DNA from: Rhodocyclaceae bacterium
GTDB lineage: Bacteria > Pseudomonadota > Gammaproteobacteria > Burkholderiales > Rhodocyclaceae
Direction: 5' to 3'
DNA length: 64,000 bases
Assembly: GCA_016791145.1 (NCBI GenBank)
Contig: JAEUNJ010000069.1
Location: 1 to 64,000, forward strand
Under the pieces are notes generated by a model. The model did no database searches, was not told the DNA's origin, and saw only the letters and a list, made by a program, of their open reading frames with translations. This document shows, in pieces, positions 32,272-43,225 of this stretch; position 1 is the stretch's first letter; the number at the start of each line of letters is the position of its first letter. The translations under genes were made by a program, and so were the position numbers.

Positions 32272-34233
32272 TCAGGCCGTGCCACCCATCATCAGCCTGC
32301 CGGCGGAATGCAGGCAGGTGCGGTCGCGGCCGCCCCGCTTGGCGGCGTACAGGGCCCGGTCGGCGGCGGCCACCAGGCTGTCGGCATCCGCCATCGCCGA
32401 TTCCTTGCCCGCCACGCCGATGCTGACGCTCGCCCGCAGGGTCAGCTCGCCGGCCGGGATGGCCGTGCCGCGGATCCGCTGGCGCAGGCGTTCGGCGGCC
32501 TGGGCGGCCGACTTGAGGTCGGCGTTCTGGCAGATCACCAGGAATTCCTCGCCGCCCACCCGGCTCACGTGGTCGTCGCGGCGGGCCGAGGCGCGGATCA
32601 GCTGGCCCACCTCGGCCAGCACCCGGTCTCCGACCGCATGCCCGTGGGTGTCGTTCACGTCCTTGAAGCGGTCGATGTCCACCATCATCACCGCGAGGCC
32701 CTGGCCGGAGCGGTTCGCGGCGCTCCAGGCCCGGGCCAGCGTGTCCATGCCGGCGCGCCGGTTGGGCAGGCCGGTGAGCAGGTCGGTCAGCGCGGAATGC
32801 TCCAGCCGGCGATTGCTGACCGCCAGTTCCGCCGCCAGTTGCTTCAGTTGCGACCGGTCCCGTTCCCAGGCCTCGAGGAGCTGGACGTAGTGCAGCGCGG
32901 CCCGCATGCGGGCGCTCATGGCGCGCAGGTTCACCGGCTTGGTCACGTAGTCGTCCACGCCGGCCTCGAAGGCGCGGACGATGTCGCTCTCGTCCTCCAC
33001 GGCGGTCAGCATGATCACGTACATGGACCGGCCCCATTCGGTCGCCCGCAGGGCGCGGCAGAATTCGATGCCGTCCATCACCGGCATCAGCCAGTCGGTG
33101 ACGACCACCTGCGGCATCACCTCCAGGGCACGCGCCAGGCCTTCCTTGCCGTCGGCCGCCGTATGGACCTCCCGGCCGGTGATGCCCGCCAGCACCGCCT
33201 TCATCTGGATGCGCGTGGTCGGCTCGTCCTCCACGAGCAGCACGCTCAGCGGCGGGCAGGGCGCCTGTCCCTCCTCGGCCTTCGGGGCGGGCGCGTCCAC
33301 CATCGCCGCGAAGGGCGGCAGGGGTACCGAGGCCACCTTCAGCAGCTCGCCCCATTCGCGCCACTGGCCGATGATCCTGTCCGTGAGTTCGTTGAGTTCC
33401 CGGTCGGCGAGCCCGAGCCGGCCGCCCAGGCGGATCAGCTCGGAGACGATGCCGCCCCGGTCCGCCTCGGCCGCCACCCCCAGGTCCGCAATCCGTTTGG
33501 CATGGTAGAGCAGGTGGGTGAGCTGGTGGGGGCGCGATCCCTCGGCGAAACCGGCCGCATCCGGCGCCTCGTGGTGGAAGACCGGCTCGGCGAGGGCCTT
33601 CGGGATGCCCGAATCGGCCAGGATGGCGGCCGTCACGTCGTTGTGGTCGATCTCCAGGAGCTCCCGCTCCCGGGCCGCCAGATCGTCCTCCGGGGCGCCC
33701 GATTCCAGGATGTTCGCGTACTCCGCGGGGTATATCGTCGCCAGCGCCAGGCAGCCGATCCGGGCCAAGAGGCCGCAGGCGAACATCTCGTCGGCCGGCG
33801 CGACGCGGGTCAGCGCGGCCAGTTCCTGCATGGCCGCGCCCATCAGCAGCGAATGGGACCAGAAGCGGCCGTAGTCGAAGGCCCGGCAGGGGCCCGTGGC
33901 GTACTGGTCCACCAGGGAGAAGCCCAAGGCCGCCTGGCGCACCGCCTTGAGGCCGATGCGCGCGACGGCCTCGGCCACGGACGCCGCCGGTCGGGCATGC
34001 GGGCGCGCCGCCGAATTCGCCAGGCGAAGCAGGCGGCTCGCCAGGGCGGGGTCCGTCTGGGCGATGCGGGCGATGTCGTCGATGCCCGCGTCGTCGCGCC
34101 GGCAGACCTCGATGATCGCCAGGGCAACGCCCTTCGGGCTCGGCAGCCGGTGGGCCTGCCGCAACTGATCCAGCTTCCTCCCCTGTCCCGGGGGCTCCAG
34201 GCGGCCCGGCGCTGCCTCGGGTGCATCGCTCAT
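32272..34233 (-). CDS. HDOD-REC-GGDEF diguanylate cyclase
   Basis: A 653-residue cytoplasmic signalling protein. An HDOD domain (about 24-230, DPALASRLLRLANSAA) is followed by a receiver domain (about 330-450, LSVLLVEDEPTTRIQMK, VVTDWLMPVMDG) and a C-terminal cyclase domain with the intact GGEEF signature (SRVGGEEFLVICQ) that would make c-di-GMP. The start at 34233 overlaps the stop of the upstream gene (ATGA). Phosphorylation by a kinase encoded in the same run probably controls it. Confidence 0.9.
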   Translation of the reverse strand: MSDAPEAAPGRLEPPGQGRKLDQLRQAHRLPSPKGVALAIIEVCRRDDAGIDDIARIAQTDPALASRLLRLANSAARPHARPAASVAEAVARIGLKAVRQAALGFSLVDQYATGPCRAFDYGRFWSHSLLMGAAMQELAALTRVAPADEMFACGLLARIGCLALATIYPAEYANILESGAPEDDLAARERELLEIDHNDVTAAILADSGIPKALAEPVFHHEAPDAAGFAEGSRPHQLTHLLYHAKRIADLGVAAEADRGGIVSELIRLGGRLGLADRELNELTDRIIGQWREWGELLKVASVPLPPFAAMVDAPAPKAEEGQAPCPPLSVLLVEDEPTTRIQMKAVLAGITGREVHTAADGKEGLARALEVMPQVVVTDWLMPVMDGIEFCRALRATEWGRSMYVIMLTAVEDESDIVRAFEAGVDDYVTKPVNLRAMSARMRAALHYVQLLEAWERDRSQLKQLAAELAVSNRRLEHSALTDLLTGLPNRRAGMDTLARAWSAANRSGQGLAVMMVDIDRFKDVNDTHGHAVGDRVLAEVGQLIRASARRDDHVSRVGGEEFLVICQNADLKSAAQAAERLRQRIRGTAIPAGELTLRASVSIGVAGKESAMADADSLVAAADRALYAAKRGGRDRTCLHSAGRLMMGGTA

Positions 34234-36329
34234 GAAAGATCCTCCCGCCGCCATTGTCGCGTCAACGCGGCGGGAAGGTGTTCGGCGGGCATGGGCTTGT
34301 CGATGAAGTAACCCTGCAGGGTCTCGCAGTCCAGGGCTCCGAGCACGCGCGCGTGGTCCGCCGTCTCGACGCCCTCGGCGGTCACGGTGAATCCCAGGTT
34401 CTTCGCCAGCGAGACGATGGCGCGGACGATGGCGAGGCTTTCCCGGTCGTCCGGCAGCCCGCGCACGAAGCTCTGGTCCACCTTCAGGTTGTTCAGGGGC
34501 AGGCGCTTCAGGTAGCTCAGGGACGAGTAGCCGGTGCCGAAATCGTCGAGGGACAGCTGCAGCCCGACGGCGCGCAGGGCATTGAGGATCGCCAGGGTGG
34601 CGGCGGAATCCTCCATCAGCGCGCCCTCGGTGACCTCCAGTTCCAGGCACTCGGCGGGCAGCCCGGTGTCGGCGAGCACCTCCCGGATGCGGTCCGGGAG
34701 GCCGGGATCGCGGAACTGCACCGCGGAGAGGTTCACCGCCACCCGCAGCGGCGTGCCCGCGGCCCGCCAGCGGGCGGCCTCGGCGCAGGCCGTGCGCAGG
34801 ACCCAATCCCCGATGGGCCCGATCAGGCCGTTCTCCTCGGCGACCGGGATGAACTGGCCCGGCGGCACCAGTCCCTGGTCCGGGTGGCGCCAGCGGATCA
34901 GGGCCTCCACGGAACGTATGCTGCCGCTCGCCAGGTCCAGCTGGGGCTGATAGACGAGGAAGAACTCGCTCCGCTCCAGGGCCAGCCGCAGGTTGCTCTC
35001 CAGGGTCAGGCGGCGCATCGCCTCCTCGGTCAGGGAGGCGCTGTAGAACTGGCAGTTGTCCCGGCCCCGGTCCTTGGCGTGGTACATGGCCGTGTCGGCA
35101 TGCTTGATCAGGGTGGCCGCGTCCTCGCCGTCGTCCGGGTACACGGCCATGCCGATGCTGGTCGTGACCACCAGTTCGCGGCCCTCCAGCGGGAAGGGGC
35201 GGCGCATCGCCTCCCGGATCCGGTGGGCGACGCCCAGGGCGTCCTCCGCGCTGCGCAGCTGCGGGATCAGCACCGTGAATTCGTCTCCGCCCAGCCGGGC
35301 CAGGCCGTAATCCTCCTGGCCGATCTCCGACCGGGCGACCAGATCGGCCGGCCGCACGCTCAGGCGCAGGCGGTCCGCCGTCCAGCGCAGCAGCAGGTCG
35401 CCGGCCCCATGGCCCAGCGTGTCGTTCACGGTCTTGAAACCGTCCAGGTCCAGGAAGAGGACGGCCAGCTTCTCGTTGAGCCGGCGGGCGCGCCGGGTTT
35501 CCCGTTCGAGCCTTTCCGCGAAGGACTGGCGGTTGGGGAGGCCGGTGAGGGTGTCGAAATAGGCCAGCCGATACACCCGGCGTTCCGCTTCCTTGCGTTT
35601 GGTGATGTCGCGCAGGAGGCAGAGGGCCTCCCGGTCACCGATGCCGGCCAGCCGGGCCTCGTAGTGGCGCTCCTGGCCGTCCGGTCCCGCCAGATCGTAG
35701 GTCACCGACACGGGAGCGCCCGCCGCGCAGGCCTGGCCCACGGCCGCCAGCAGCCGGTCCGCCACGGCCTGCGGCAGGCTCTCGCCGAGCAGGTTCCCGG
35801 GAACGGGCAGGAAGGCGCGGCGGTCCTGGTCGCCCGCCGCAAGGCGTGCATCGAGGACCCGTCCGTCCGGCGCCAGGCGCAGCAGGGAATCGGGTATGGC
35901 ATCGAGGATCGCCATGTGCCGCCGGTTGGCCGCGTGCAGGTCCTGGAGCACCTGGCAGCCGCGGAACAGGTAGCGCACCCGGTGGCCGATCAGGGCCCAG
36001 TTGATGGGCTTGGCGATGAAGTCCGTCGCCCCCGCCTCGAAGGCCCGCTCGATGGACGCCATGTCGTCCATGCCGGTGACCATGACGATGGGAAGCTCGT
36101 CGCCGGCCTCGAAGCGCAGGCGGTCGCAGACCTGGTAGCCGTTCAGCCCCGGCATCTCCACGTCCAGCATCACCATGTCCGCGGGCTCGGCCCGGAACGA
36201 CCGGAGGGCTTCCTCGCCGTCGGCGGCGAGGGCCACCTCGTAGCCGGCCTTCTCCAGGGCGGCCTTGAGGAGCAGGCGGGCCGTGGCCTCGTCGTCGGCC
36301 ACGAGGATGCGCGACTGGCGGCGGCTCAA
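34230..36329 (-). CDS. REC-PAS-GGDEF-EAL c-di-GMP turnover protein
   Basis: A 699-residue protein: receiver (5-125, [27 protein letters not shown]), a PAS-like segment (about 140-255), cyclase domain with [12 protein letters not shown], and phosphodiesterase domain with [10 protein letters not shown] and [14 protein letters not shown]. Both catalytic signatures look intact, so it may make and break c-di-GMP. I place the start at a TTG at 36329 that overlaps the kinase stop (TTGA) and puts the receiver at the correct distance. A GTG at 36365 would give 12 more residues with a 40-bp overlap. Confidence 0.85.
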   Translation of the reverse strand: MSRRQSRILVADDEATARLLLKAALEKAGYEVALAADGEEALRSFRAEPADMVMLDVEMPGLNGYQVCDRLRFEAGDELPIVMVTGMDDMASIERAFEAGATDFIAKPINWALIGHRVRYLFRGCQVLQDLHAANRRHMAILDAIPDSLLRLAPDGRVLDARLAAGDQDRRAFLPVPGNLLGESLPQAVADRLLAAVGQACAAGAPVSVTYDLAGPDGQERHYEARLAGIGDREALCLLRDITKRKEAERRVYRLAYFDTLTGLPNRQSFAERLERETRRARRLNEKLAVLFLDLDGFKTVNDTLGHGAGDLLLRWTADRLRLSVRPADLVARSEIGQEDYGLARLGGDEFTVLIPQLRSAEDALGVAHRIREAMRRPFPLEGRELVVTTSIGMAVYPDDGEDAATLIKHADTAMYHAKDRGRDNCQFYSASLTEEAMRRLTLESNLRLALERSEFFLVYQPQLDLASGSIRSVEALIRWRHPDQGLVPPGQFIPVAEENGLIGPIGDWVLRTACAEAARWRAAGTPLRVAVNLSAVQFRDPGLPDRIREVLADTGLPAECLELEVTEGALMEDSAATLAILNALRAVGLQLSLDDFGTGYSSLSYLKRLPLNNLKVDQSFVRGLPDDRESLAIVRAIVSLAKNLGFTVTAEGVETADHARVLGALDCETLQGYFIDKPMPAEHLPAALTRQWRREDLS

Positions 36330-39079
36330 GGCGCCGCCCCCAGCCGTTCGCGGATGGCCGCGCACAGCCGTTCGTACTCGCGCCGGGCCTCGGCGAGCAC
36401 CGGGCCGGCCTCGCCCGGGCGCGACTCCCTGCCCAGGCGCTCCAGTTCACGGAACAGGGCGGAGAGGGCACCGCCTCCCACGTTGGCGCTGCTCGACTTG
36501 AGGGAATGGGCGGTGCGGCGCAGGGCGTCCCCGTCGCCGGATTCGACGGATTGCCCGACCTCGGCCATCAGCGGCGCCGAACTGGCCAGGTACACTTGCA
36601 TGATCTCGCGGGCCAGGGCGCCGGAGGGGTCCAGTTCGTTCAACTGGTCCAGCACCTTCGGGTCCAGCGGCTCCTGCGCGGCGGCAGGTTCTGGCGGCGG
36701 CCCGGCGGCCTCCGGGGACTTCAGCCAGCGCCTCAGGACCTGCTCCAACTGCGCCATCGTGTAGGGCTTCGCCAGGTAGTCGTCCATGCCGGCGGCCAGG
36801 CAACGGTCCCGGTCGCCTTCCATGGCGTTGGCCGTGAGGGCGACCACCGGCAGGTGTCCGCCGCGGCCGGCTTCCAGCCGGCGCAGGCTCGCCGTCGCCG
36901 CGAACCCGTCCATGACGGGCATGTGGCAGTCCATCAGCACCAGGTCGAATTCCTCCCGGCTCGCCAGGGCCAGCGCCTCCTCGCCGTGGTTCGCCAATTC
37001 CACGGCCAGGCCGAGCTGTCCCAGCATGGCCCGGGCGACCCGCTGGTTCACCGGGTTGTCCTCGGCCAGCAGCACCCGGCCGGCGAGCCGGCCGTGCTCG
37101 GAGGCAGGAACCGCTTCCGCCACGGGGCGCACCGGGGTCGCCCCCTGGCCCGACATCAGGGCCCAGGTGACCACCTCGTGCAGTTCCGACTGGCGCACCG
37201 GCTTGTTGATGCAGCGGAGGATTCCGGCCGCTTCCCGCTCGCGGGCGTTGCCCGCCGTGTGGGTCGAGGTCAGCATGACGAGCGGTGTCGCGGCGACGGC
37301 CGGGTCGGCCTTGATGGCGCGCGCCAGTCCCAGGCCGTCCATGCGCGGCATGTGCATGTCGAGGATGGCCAGGGCGTAGGGCGCCCGGCCGGCGGCCGCT
37401 TCGGCCAGGGCGGCCAGCGCCGCCTCGCCGCCCTCGACGCAGCCCACGTCCATGCGCCAGCTTCCCAACTGCTGGCGCAGGATGTCCAGGTTCGTCCGGT
37501 TGTCGTCCACCACCAGCACCCGGACGCCGTCCAGCCGCGGCGCCTCGAAGGGCTCGACCGCCACCTCGCCCGCCCGCGGCAGGGTCAGGTCGACGCGGAA
37601 GGTGGTCCCCCGGCCCACCTGGCTCTCCAGGCCGATGGTGCCGCCCATGAGTTCCACGAGGCGCCGGCAGATCGCCAGTCCGAGTCCGGTGCCGCCGAAT
37701 TCCCGGGTGGTGGAACCGTCCGCCTGGGCGAAATGCTCGAACACGCGGTCCTGGGCCTCGGGCGGGATGCCGATGCCCGTGTCCTCGACGCTCAGGCGGA
37801 TCGCGATGCCGTCCGCGTCGGCGGCAAGGGCCCGGGCTCGGACCACGACCTCGCCGCGCTGGGTGAACTTGATCGCGTTGCCGATCAGGTTGGCCAGGAC
37901 CTGGCGCAGCCGCAGCGGGTCGCCGCGCACCGCCATGGGAAGGTTCGGCGGCGTGAGCTGGACGGCCAGTTCGAGCCCCTTCTCCGCCGCCGGCTGCGCG
38001 AACATGGCCACCGTGTCCTCCACCAGCTCGCCCAGGTTGAAGGGCAGGCGCTCCAGCTCCATGTGGCCGGACTCGATCTTGGAGAAATCCAGGATGTCGT
38101 TGATGATGCCGAGCAGGTGGCGGCCCGACCGCATGGAGGACTCGGCATAGCTCTTCTGGGTCTCGTCGAGCCGGGTGCCGAGGAGGAGTTCCGTCATGCC
38201 GAGCACGCCGTTCATGGGGGTGCGGATCTCGTGGCTCATGGTGGCCAGGAACTCGCTCTTCGCCTGGCTCGCGGCCTCCGCCTGCTCCTTGGCGGCACGC
38301 AGCTCCGCCGTGCGGCCCTCCACCAGTTCCTCCAGGTGGTCCCGGTGCTGGCGCAGGCCCTCGTCGCGGGCGTGGATCTCCCCGAGCATCGCGTTGAAGC
38401 TGTCCACCAGGTCGCCGATCTCGTCGTCGCTGGTCCTCGTGATGCGCAGGTCGTAGCGCTTGGTCTCGGCGACGCGCCGGGCCGTCTCGCCCAGGCGCAG
38501 GATCGGCTCGCTGATCCGCCGCTGCAGGCGGATGGCGACCGCCACCGCCAGGAGGAACAGGGCGAGGCCCATGCCGGCCGTGGCGAGGATGTCGATGCGG
38601 ATCTGCGCCCACATGTCCTCCAGGTCGATGACCATCGACAGGGTGCCCAGCACTTCCGGCTCGGCGCCGGCGCGCGCCATGGCCACCATCGGGTGGTCCA
38701 GGCGCAGGCGGTTTGCCTTGAAGGGCATGCGCGCATCGAAGGAGCGGGAGGGCAGCCCCGCGAAGGCGGCGTCGGGCGTCCCCGGCGGAAACACGGCCAG
38801 CGGCTGGCCATCGGGCAGGACCACCCGCGCCGCCACGATCTCGCGGCGCTCGCGCAGGCCGGACAGGCTCTGCTCGGCCGCCCGGCCGTCGCCGAAGAGG
38901 ACGGCGGCCTCCGTGTTCGCGGCGACCACGTGGGCGAGGCTGCGCAGTTGCGACATCATGGCCGCCTGGTGGCGCAGGACGCCGGCGATGGTGAAGATGG
39001 CGATGGCCAGCACCAGGACCGCCAGGGCCATGCCGGCCAGCATCGCCAGCAGCCGTCGTTTCAGGGACGTGGCCGCCAT
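36326..39079 (-). CDS. BarA-like hybrid sensor kinase (CHASE8-like, HAMP, HisKA, HATPase, REC, REC, HPt)
   Basis: A 917-residue tripartite kinase. Helices at about 12-34 and 168-184 flank a short periplasmic sensor. HAMP follows, then HisKA with His283 ([10 protein letters not shown]), HATPase ([31 protein letters not shown]), two receivers ([10 protein letters not shown] and [10 protein letters not shown]) and an HPt domain with the His in [13 protein letters not shown]. Phosphate would flow to one or both downstream receiver genes, which overlap it. Confidence 0.92.
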   Translation of the reverse strand: MAATSLKRRLLAMLAGMALAVLVLAIAIFTIAGVLRHQAAMMSQLRSLAHVVAANTEAAVLFGDGRAAEQSLSGLRERREIVAARVVLPDGQPLAVFPPGTPDAAFAGLPSRSFDARMPFKANRLRLDHPMVAMARAGAEPEVLGTLSMVIDLEDMWAQIRIDILATAGMGLALFLLAVAVAIRLQRRISEPILRLGETARRVAETKRYDLRITRTSDDEIGDLVDSFNAMLGEIHARDEGLRQHRDHLEELVEGRTAELRAAKEQAEAASQAKSEFLATMSHEIRTPMNGVLGMTELLLGTRLDETQKSYAESSMRSGRHLLGIINDILDFSKIESGHMELERLPFNLGELVEDTVAMFAQPAAEKGLELAVQLTPPNLPMAVRGDPLRLRQVLANLIGNAIKFTQRGEVVVRARALAADADGIAIRLSVEDTGIGIPPEAQDRVFEHFAQADGSTTREFGGTGLGLAICRRLVELMGGTIGLESQVGRGTTFRVDLTLPRAGEVAVEPFEAPRLDGVRVLVVDDNRTNLDILRQQLGSWRMDVGCVEGGEAALAALAEAAAGRAPYALAILDMHMPRMDGLGLARAIKADPAVAATPLVMLTSTHTAGNAREREAAGILRCINKPVRQSELHEVVTWALMSGQGATPVRPVAEAVPASEHGRLAGRVLLAEDNPVNQRVARAMLGQLGLAVELANHGEEALALASREEFDLVLMDCHMPVMDGFAATASLRRLEAGRGGHLPVVALTANAMEGDRDRCLAAGMDDYLAKPYTMAQLEQVLRRWLKSPEAAGPPPEPAAAQEPLDPKVLDQLNELDPSGALAREIMQVYLASSAPLMAEVGQSVESGDGDALRRTAHSLKSSSANVGGGALSALFRELERLGRESRPGEAGPVLAEARREYERLCAAIRERLGAAP

Positions 39080-39729
39080 CCCTATCCGCTCCTGCGCCCG
39101 GGACGGCGGGCGAGCGGTGGCGGCGATCCCGGAACCGGCGCGGTCCGCCGGACCCCCGGGGACGGATCGCGGCTTCCGGCAGGAGGACCCATCCTGACGC
39201 CGCCCCTCGGTGCCCCCGTGACGGTCACTGCCGGATCGCTCCCGTGCCGCCCTGTGGCGGGGCCCGGGACGTGGACGTGAAGCATCCCCGGAAACGCCGG
39301 GTGCCCGGGGAAAGCGACGCGATTCATGGTTGGATCATACGTTGCGGGCCGGCCCCGCAAGGCGAAAATTTACAATCTTCACACTCTCCCGCAGGCCGGG
39401 AATCGGGGCGTTGCCGCGGCGGCCGTCGCCGGATGCGCGGCGCGCGACCCGGCCGGCCGGGAGTGCCGTGCCGGATCCGATGACAACGGAATCATTCGCC
39501 GGATCGGCGACCGCCGGCCGCAGCCGCCAGCGCATTCGAAAGGGCCGCGCGGAGACCCGCTGCCGCATCGGCCCGCCCCTGGATACGTTGCCGCTGCTGG
39601 TGCCTGCGTCCCGTGGCGCGGCGCCCCCGCCAGCGGATGGCCGGCGAGGCCTGGGGCGGGCATGGCGGTGCGCTCCTCCGGGGCGGCGCCCGTGAGGGAC
39701 GCCATCGGGCGTCAGGATTCCGCAGCCCC
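39080..39729. other. 650-bp non-coding interval between kinase and feoB-like genes
   Basis: No recognisable gene. A GC hairpin lies at 39342-39360 (TTGCGGG, short loop, CCCGCAA), next to AT-rich sequence (GCGAAAATTTACAATCTTC, 39363-39381). A weak minus-strand promoter for the kinase, TATGAT at 39334-39339, lies 15 bp from a TTGCGG box. A 108-codon minus-strand frame (39379-39705) is Ala/Pro/Arg-rich without family likeness and was not called. Confidence 0.5.
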
Positions 39730-41784
39730 TCAAGCTGGCCAAAGGGCTCCGAGGGACAGCAGGAGCCGCACGGCGGCGCTGATGGCCAGGGCCGCGGCGA
39801 CGGAGATGCCGATGGAGATCCAAGCCTGGCGCCGGCCGACCACCTTCAGCATCACGGCGAAGGTGGACACGCAGGGCACGTAGAAGGTCAGGAAGGCCAG
39901 GAAGGTGGCGATCTGCACCGTGTCGAGGACGGTGCCGACCTCCGTGGTGCCCAGGGCCTGGGCGACCATCAGCAGCGACAGTTCCTTGCGCAGGACGCCG
40001 AACAGGATCGGAACGCCGAGGGCCACGGGCAGGCCCAGCCACCAGGCGGTGACCGGCGTCAGCGCCAGGTTGATGCCGTCGTCGGCGCCCAGGTGGTTCA
40101 GCATCGCCAGGACGACGCTGCCGGCGATCAGCAGCGGGGTGACGATGGTGAGGATGTCGCGGGTCCGTTCCCAGGTGGCGGCCAGGACCGCCCGCGGGGC
40201 GGGCAGCGCATAGGGAGGGATGTCCTGGATCACGCCGGGCACGATGGCCGAATAGCGGCGGCCAAGCATCCGCCCCGCGACCCCGATGACCACCAGGATC
40301 AGCAGGAAGATCCCGACCACGCCGGCCGGTCCCAGGTACTTGCCGCCGAGGGCCAGGATGATGGCGGAGCGGGCGGAGCAGGGGACGAAGGTGATGAGCA
40401 CGGACGCGACGATGCGGTCCCGGCCCGTGGCGACGCCGCCGGCCGCCGAGATGGCCGGCACGTTGCAGCCCAGGCCCATCAGGAAGGGCAGGGCGATGCC
40501 CCCGTGCAGCCCGATCCGGTGGAAGCCCCGGTCCACGACGAAGGCCACCCGGTGCATGATCCCGGACTCCTCGAGCAGGACGAGCAGCAACACCAGCGGC
40601 AGCATGTAGGGGACGACGATGCCGACGAGTCCCACCAGGGCGTCGGCCACGGCCCGGCCCGCGACGCCGGCCGCCGAGTCCGGCGTCCATCCGCCGACCC
40701 AGGCGGCCAGGCGCGCCGAGGTCGCGGCGTCCAGGCCGGTGGCCACCTCGAAGACCAGGAAGAGCACCAGGGCGAAGACGGCCGTGCTGCCCAGGAGACC
40801 CCAGCGGGGATGCAGGAACACCTCGTCGAGCCAGAACTGCCAGCCGGGCGTGCCGGCCCGCGGCGCGGGCCGGCTCACCCGCTCGAACAGCAGGGCGCAG
40901 CGGTGGTGCCGGTCGGCGTGCAGCTCCTCGTGCAGCGGGCGCGGCAGGTTTGTCCCGGCGGCCCGCCGGGCCTCGTCCAGGGCCGGCACGAGGGCGGGGA
41001 AATGGGCCGCCAGCTCGGGCACGAAGTAGTCGTCGTTCTCGGCCAGTTGCGCCACCAGCAGCGCCCGCGGCACGCGGAAGGCCTCCTGGACCTCCGCGGC
41101 CCCCACCAGGCCGCCCAGCCCCTCCAGGGCCCCGGCCACGTGGGGGCTCGGCGGCTGCGGCAGGGGACAGACCTTCTCGCGGGCGGCGCGCACCACTTCC
41201 GTGAAGAGTTCCCGCAGGCCCTTGCCCATGTGGGCCACGGTGGGAACCACGGGAACCCCGAGGGCTTCGGACAGGCCGCGCACGTGGAGGTACAGCCCCT
41301 TGTCCCGGGCCTCGTCCATGCGGTTCAGAGCGATCACCACGGGGCGGCCCAGCAGGGAGAGTTCGAGCACCAGTTCCAGGTCCCGCTGCAAGGCCGTGGC
41401 GTCGACCACCAGCACCAGGACGTCCGGCGCCTGGAATGCCGCCGCCGGCTGCCGGGACTCGTGGCGCGCGATGGCCGGCCAGCGGTCGCCCCAGAGCAGG
41501 TACTTGAGCACCACGCGGCCCGCGTCGTCCAGGCCATGCAGTGATTCCAGCGGCGGCAGGTCCACCAGGGAGATCTGGTCGAGCCCCACGTCCACCACGC
41601 ATTCCTCATAGGCGGGGCCTTCGCCGGCCAGCCGCTCGTGCTGCACGATGGCGCTGGCGGCGCCCTGGAACACGGTGCTTCGCCCGACGCCCAGACGGCC
41701 CACCAGGGCGGCCCGCGGCCGGCGCTCGCCGCGCAGCAGCGGCTCCTGCAGGCCGACGGCGCAGACCTGGGGTTGCGGATTCAT
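39730..41784 (-). CDS. FeoB-like Fe(II) transporter with altered G domain
   Basis: A 684-residue protein with the FeoB layout of an N-terminal GTPase-like domain, a helical spacer and a polytopic core (EESGIMHRVAFVVDRGFHRIGLHGG, LPFLMGLGCNVPA, VPCSARSAIILALGGK). The core keeps the family Cys motifs GCNVPA and PCSAR. The G domain is unusual: the P loop is GRLGVGRSTVF (29-39), with Arg35 where Lys is expected, and the DxxG switch is DLPPLESL (75-82), while NRMD remains. No feoA is adjacent. It may transport iron or another metal with weak or no GTP hydrolysis. The start MNPQPQVCAV at 41784 was chosen over 19 upstream residues without similarity. Confidence 0.85.
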   Translation of the reverse strand: MNPQPQVCAVGLQEPLLRGERRPRAALVGRLGVGRSTVFQGAASAIVQHERLAGEGPAYEECVVDVGLDQISLVDLPPLESLHGLDDAGRVVLKYLLWGDRWPAIARHESRQPAAAFQAPDVLVLVVDATALQRDLELVLELSLLGRPVVIALNRMDEARDKGLYLHVRGLSEALGVPVVPTVAHMGKGLRELFTEVVRAAREKVCPLPQPPSPHVAGALEGLGGLVGAAEVQEAFRVPRALLVAQLAENDDYFVPELAAHFPALVPALDEARRAAGTNLPRPLHEELHADRHHRCALLFERVSRPAPRAGTPGWQFWLDEVFLHPRWGLLGSTAVFALVLFLVFEVATGLDAATSARLAAWVGGWTPDSAAGVAGRAVADALVGLVGIVVPYMLPLVLLLVLLEESGIMHRVAFVVDRGFHRIGLHGGIALPFLMGLGCNVPAISAAGGVATGRDRIVASVLITFVPCSARSAIILALGGKYLGPAGVVGIFLLILVVIGVAGRMLGRRYSAIVPGVIQDIPPYALPAPRAVLAATWERTRDILTIVTPLLIAGSVVLAMLNHLGADDGINLALTPVTAWWLGLPVALGVPILFGVLRKELSLLMVAQALGTTEVGTVLDTVQIATFLAFLTFYVPCVSTFAVMLKVVGRRQAWISIGISVAAALAISAAVRLLLSLGALWPA

Positions 41785-41920
41785 GGGCGCCTCCGCCCGC
41801 CCGGTCCCGTCCCGGTGCGCCGCGCGCGGTGCGGCGCGCACCGGCCCGCATCGTCGACGGGTCGGGCGAGGGATGTCCGGAGATTCGGCCGGCGCCCCGC
41901 AGGACGCCCGAAGGGGGCGG

Positions 41921-42610
41921 TCATGCGCCGGGCATCAGCTCCGCGAAACTGGAAATGGCTGCGTAGGGGCCCGTGTCCCGGGCCGGCTGGCGGGTATCCG
42001 GATTGCGTATCGCCACCAGGTGGCGGATGCCGTACTCCCGGGCGGAATCCAGGACCGGCAGGCTGTCCTCGGCGAGCAGCGTGCGCCCCGGATCGAAGGG
42101 CACGAACTGCTGGAGGCGGCGCCAGAACGCCGGGTCCTCCTTGGGCCGCCCCACCGAATGGGCGCTGACGATGCGCTCGAAATGGGGGCGCAGGCCGGTG
42201 CGCGCCATCTTCAGGGTGACGCTCTTGTGGTGGGCGTTGGTCACCAGGTGGGCCGGCAGACCCCTGGATCGCAGCCACTGGAGGAAGTCCACCACGGCCG
42301 GATGCACGGCGATCAGGTGGGCCACCTCCTCCTTCAGGCGCATGATGTCCAGTTCCAGCTCCGTCTGCCAGTAATCCACCGAGTACCAGTCCAGGGTGCC
42401 GGCCCGGGCGTGGTAGCGGGCCATCAGCTCCTCGCGGGCCGCCTCGGGGCTCAGGCCGCGGGCCTGCGCGTAGCGCAGCGGCACGTGCGCCTGCCAGAAG
42501 TGGTTGTCGAAATGCAGGTCCAGCAGCGTGCCGTCCATGTCGAGCAGGACGGTGTCGATGGCCGACCAGTCGGGGCAGGGGCCCGGCCCCTGCGTGGAGG
42601 GCGCCCTCAC
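41921..42610 (-). CDS. HAD-family phosphatase, GMP/IMP nucleotidase-like (YrfG type)
   Basis: A 229-residue haloacid dehalogenase-type hydrolase. Motif I is LLDMDGTLLDL near residue 20, motif II LVTNAHHKSV, motif III around VGRPKEDPAFW and motif IV LLAEDSLPVLD. The cap region and the spacing follow the YrfG nucleotidase group. The start is a GTG at 42610 that overlaps the stop of the DsrE-like gene (GTGA). Confidence 0.8.
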   Translation of the reverse strand: MRAPSTQGPGPCPDWSAIDTVLLDMDGTLLDLHFDNHFWQAHVPLRYAQARGLSPEAAREELMARYHARAGTLDWYSVDYWQTELELDIMRLKEEVAHLIAVHPAVVDFLQWLRSRGLPAHLVTNAHHKSVTLKMARTGLRPHFERIVSAHSVGRPKEDPAFWRRLQQFVPFDPGRTLLAEDSLPVLDSAREYGIRHLVAIRNPDTRQPARDTGPYAAISSFAELMPGA

Positions 42611-43029
42611 GGCCGGATGTAGGCCCAGCCGGCCTGCTGCCGGCGCATGATCGCCACCACGCCCGCCTTGACGTAGCCGATGCCCGCGATCATGTCGTCC
42701 TTCGCGATCTTCTGGTTCGTCATGGTGTTCTCGCAGGCCACCACCCGGATGCCGCCGGCCATCGCGTCCAGCACCCGGTTGGCGACCAGGGCGTCGGCCT
42801 TCAGCATGCCGATGCCGGGTCCGTAGGCGACGATCTCGACCTCCACCTTGCCGCCCAGGTCGACCTGGATGTTGCGGGCATTGTTCAGGGCCAGGGCCCA
42901 TTTCTTCGGGTCCTCGTCGCTCACCTGCAGGACGACCCGGTCGGCGGGCGGGGGCGCCTGCTGGGCCCGGGAGGCCGGGCTCGCGGCGAGGAAGAGGCAA
43001 AGGGCGGCGATGCGCAGGGTTGGGGTCAT
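42607..43029 (-). CDS. Exported DsrE/DsrF-like protein
   Basis: A 140-residue protein with a signal peptide (about 1-22, SPASRAQQ) and a DsrE/F fold: VVLQVSDEDPKKWALALNNARN, VEVEIVAYGPGIGMLKAD, IRVVACENTM. The family conserves a Cys in sulfur carriers. Here a Cys is seen in VACENT, but most periplasmic members have unknown roles. The start at 43029 has the ribosome-binding site GGAGGACGTGTC. It is translationally coupled to the HAD gene. Confidence 0.8.
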   Translation of the reverse strand: MTPTLRIAALCLFLAASPASRAQQAPPPADRVVLQVSDEDPKKWALALNNARNIQVDLGGKVEVEIVAYGPGIGMLKADALVANRVLDAMAGGIRVVACENTMTNQKIAKDDMIAGIGYVKAGVVAIMRRQQAGWAYIRP

Positions 43030-43225
43030 GACACGTCCTCCTGGAACAGGGTTGCCGGGTCTTCGCGCCCGGTCCGCGAAGCATAGCCGATTCGGCCGGC
43101 GGCCCCGGCCGAACCGCCGCACCCGGAGCGGCTTGGGGTACAGACGACGGGGGCCGTCCTCGCCCGCCGTTCCGGCCGCCCAAGGACGGAGCGACGATGC
43201 CGCCGCGCGGACCGGAGCCCGCCCT

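Noticed and set aside
39379-39705. 108-codon minus-strand frame between kinase and feoB-like genes
   Set aside because: Low-complexity Ala/Pro/Arg composition, no ribosome-binding site of note and no family likeness.
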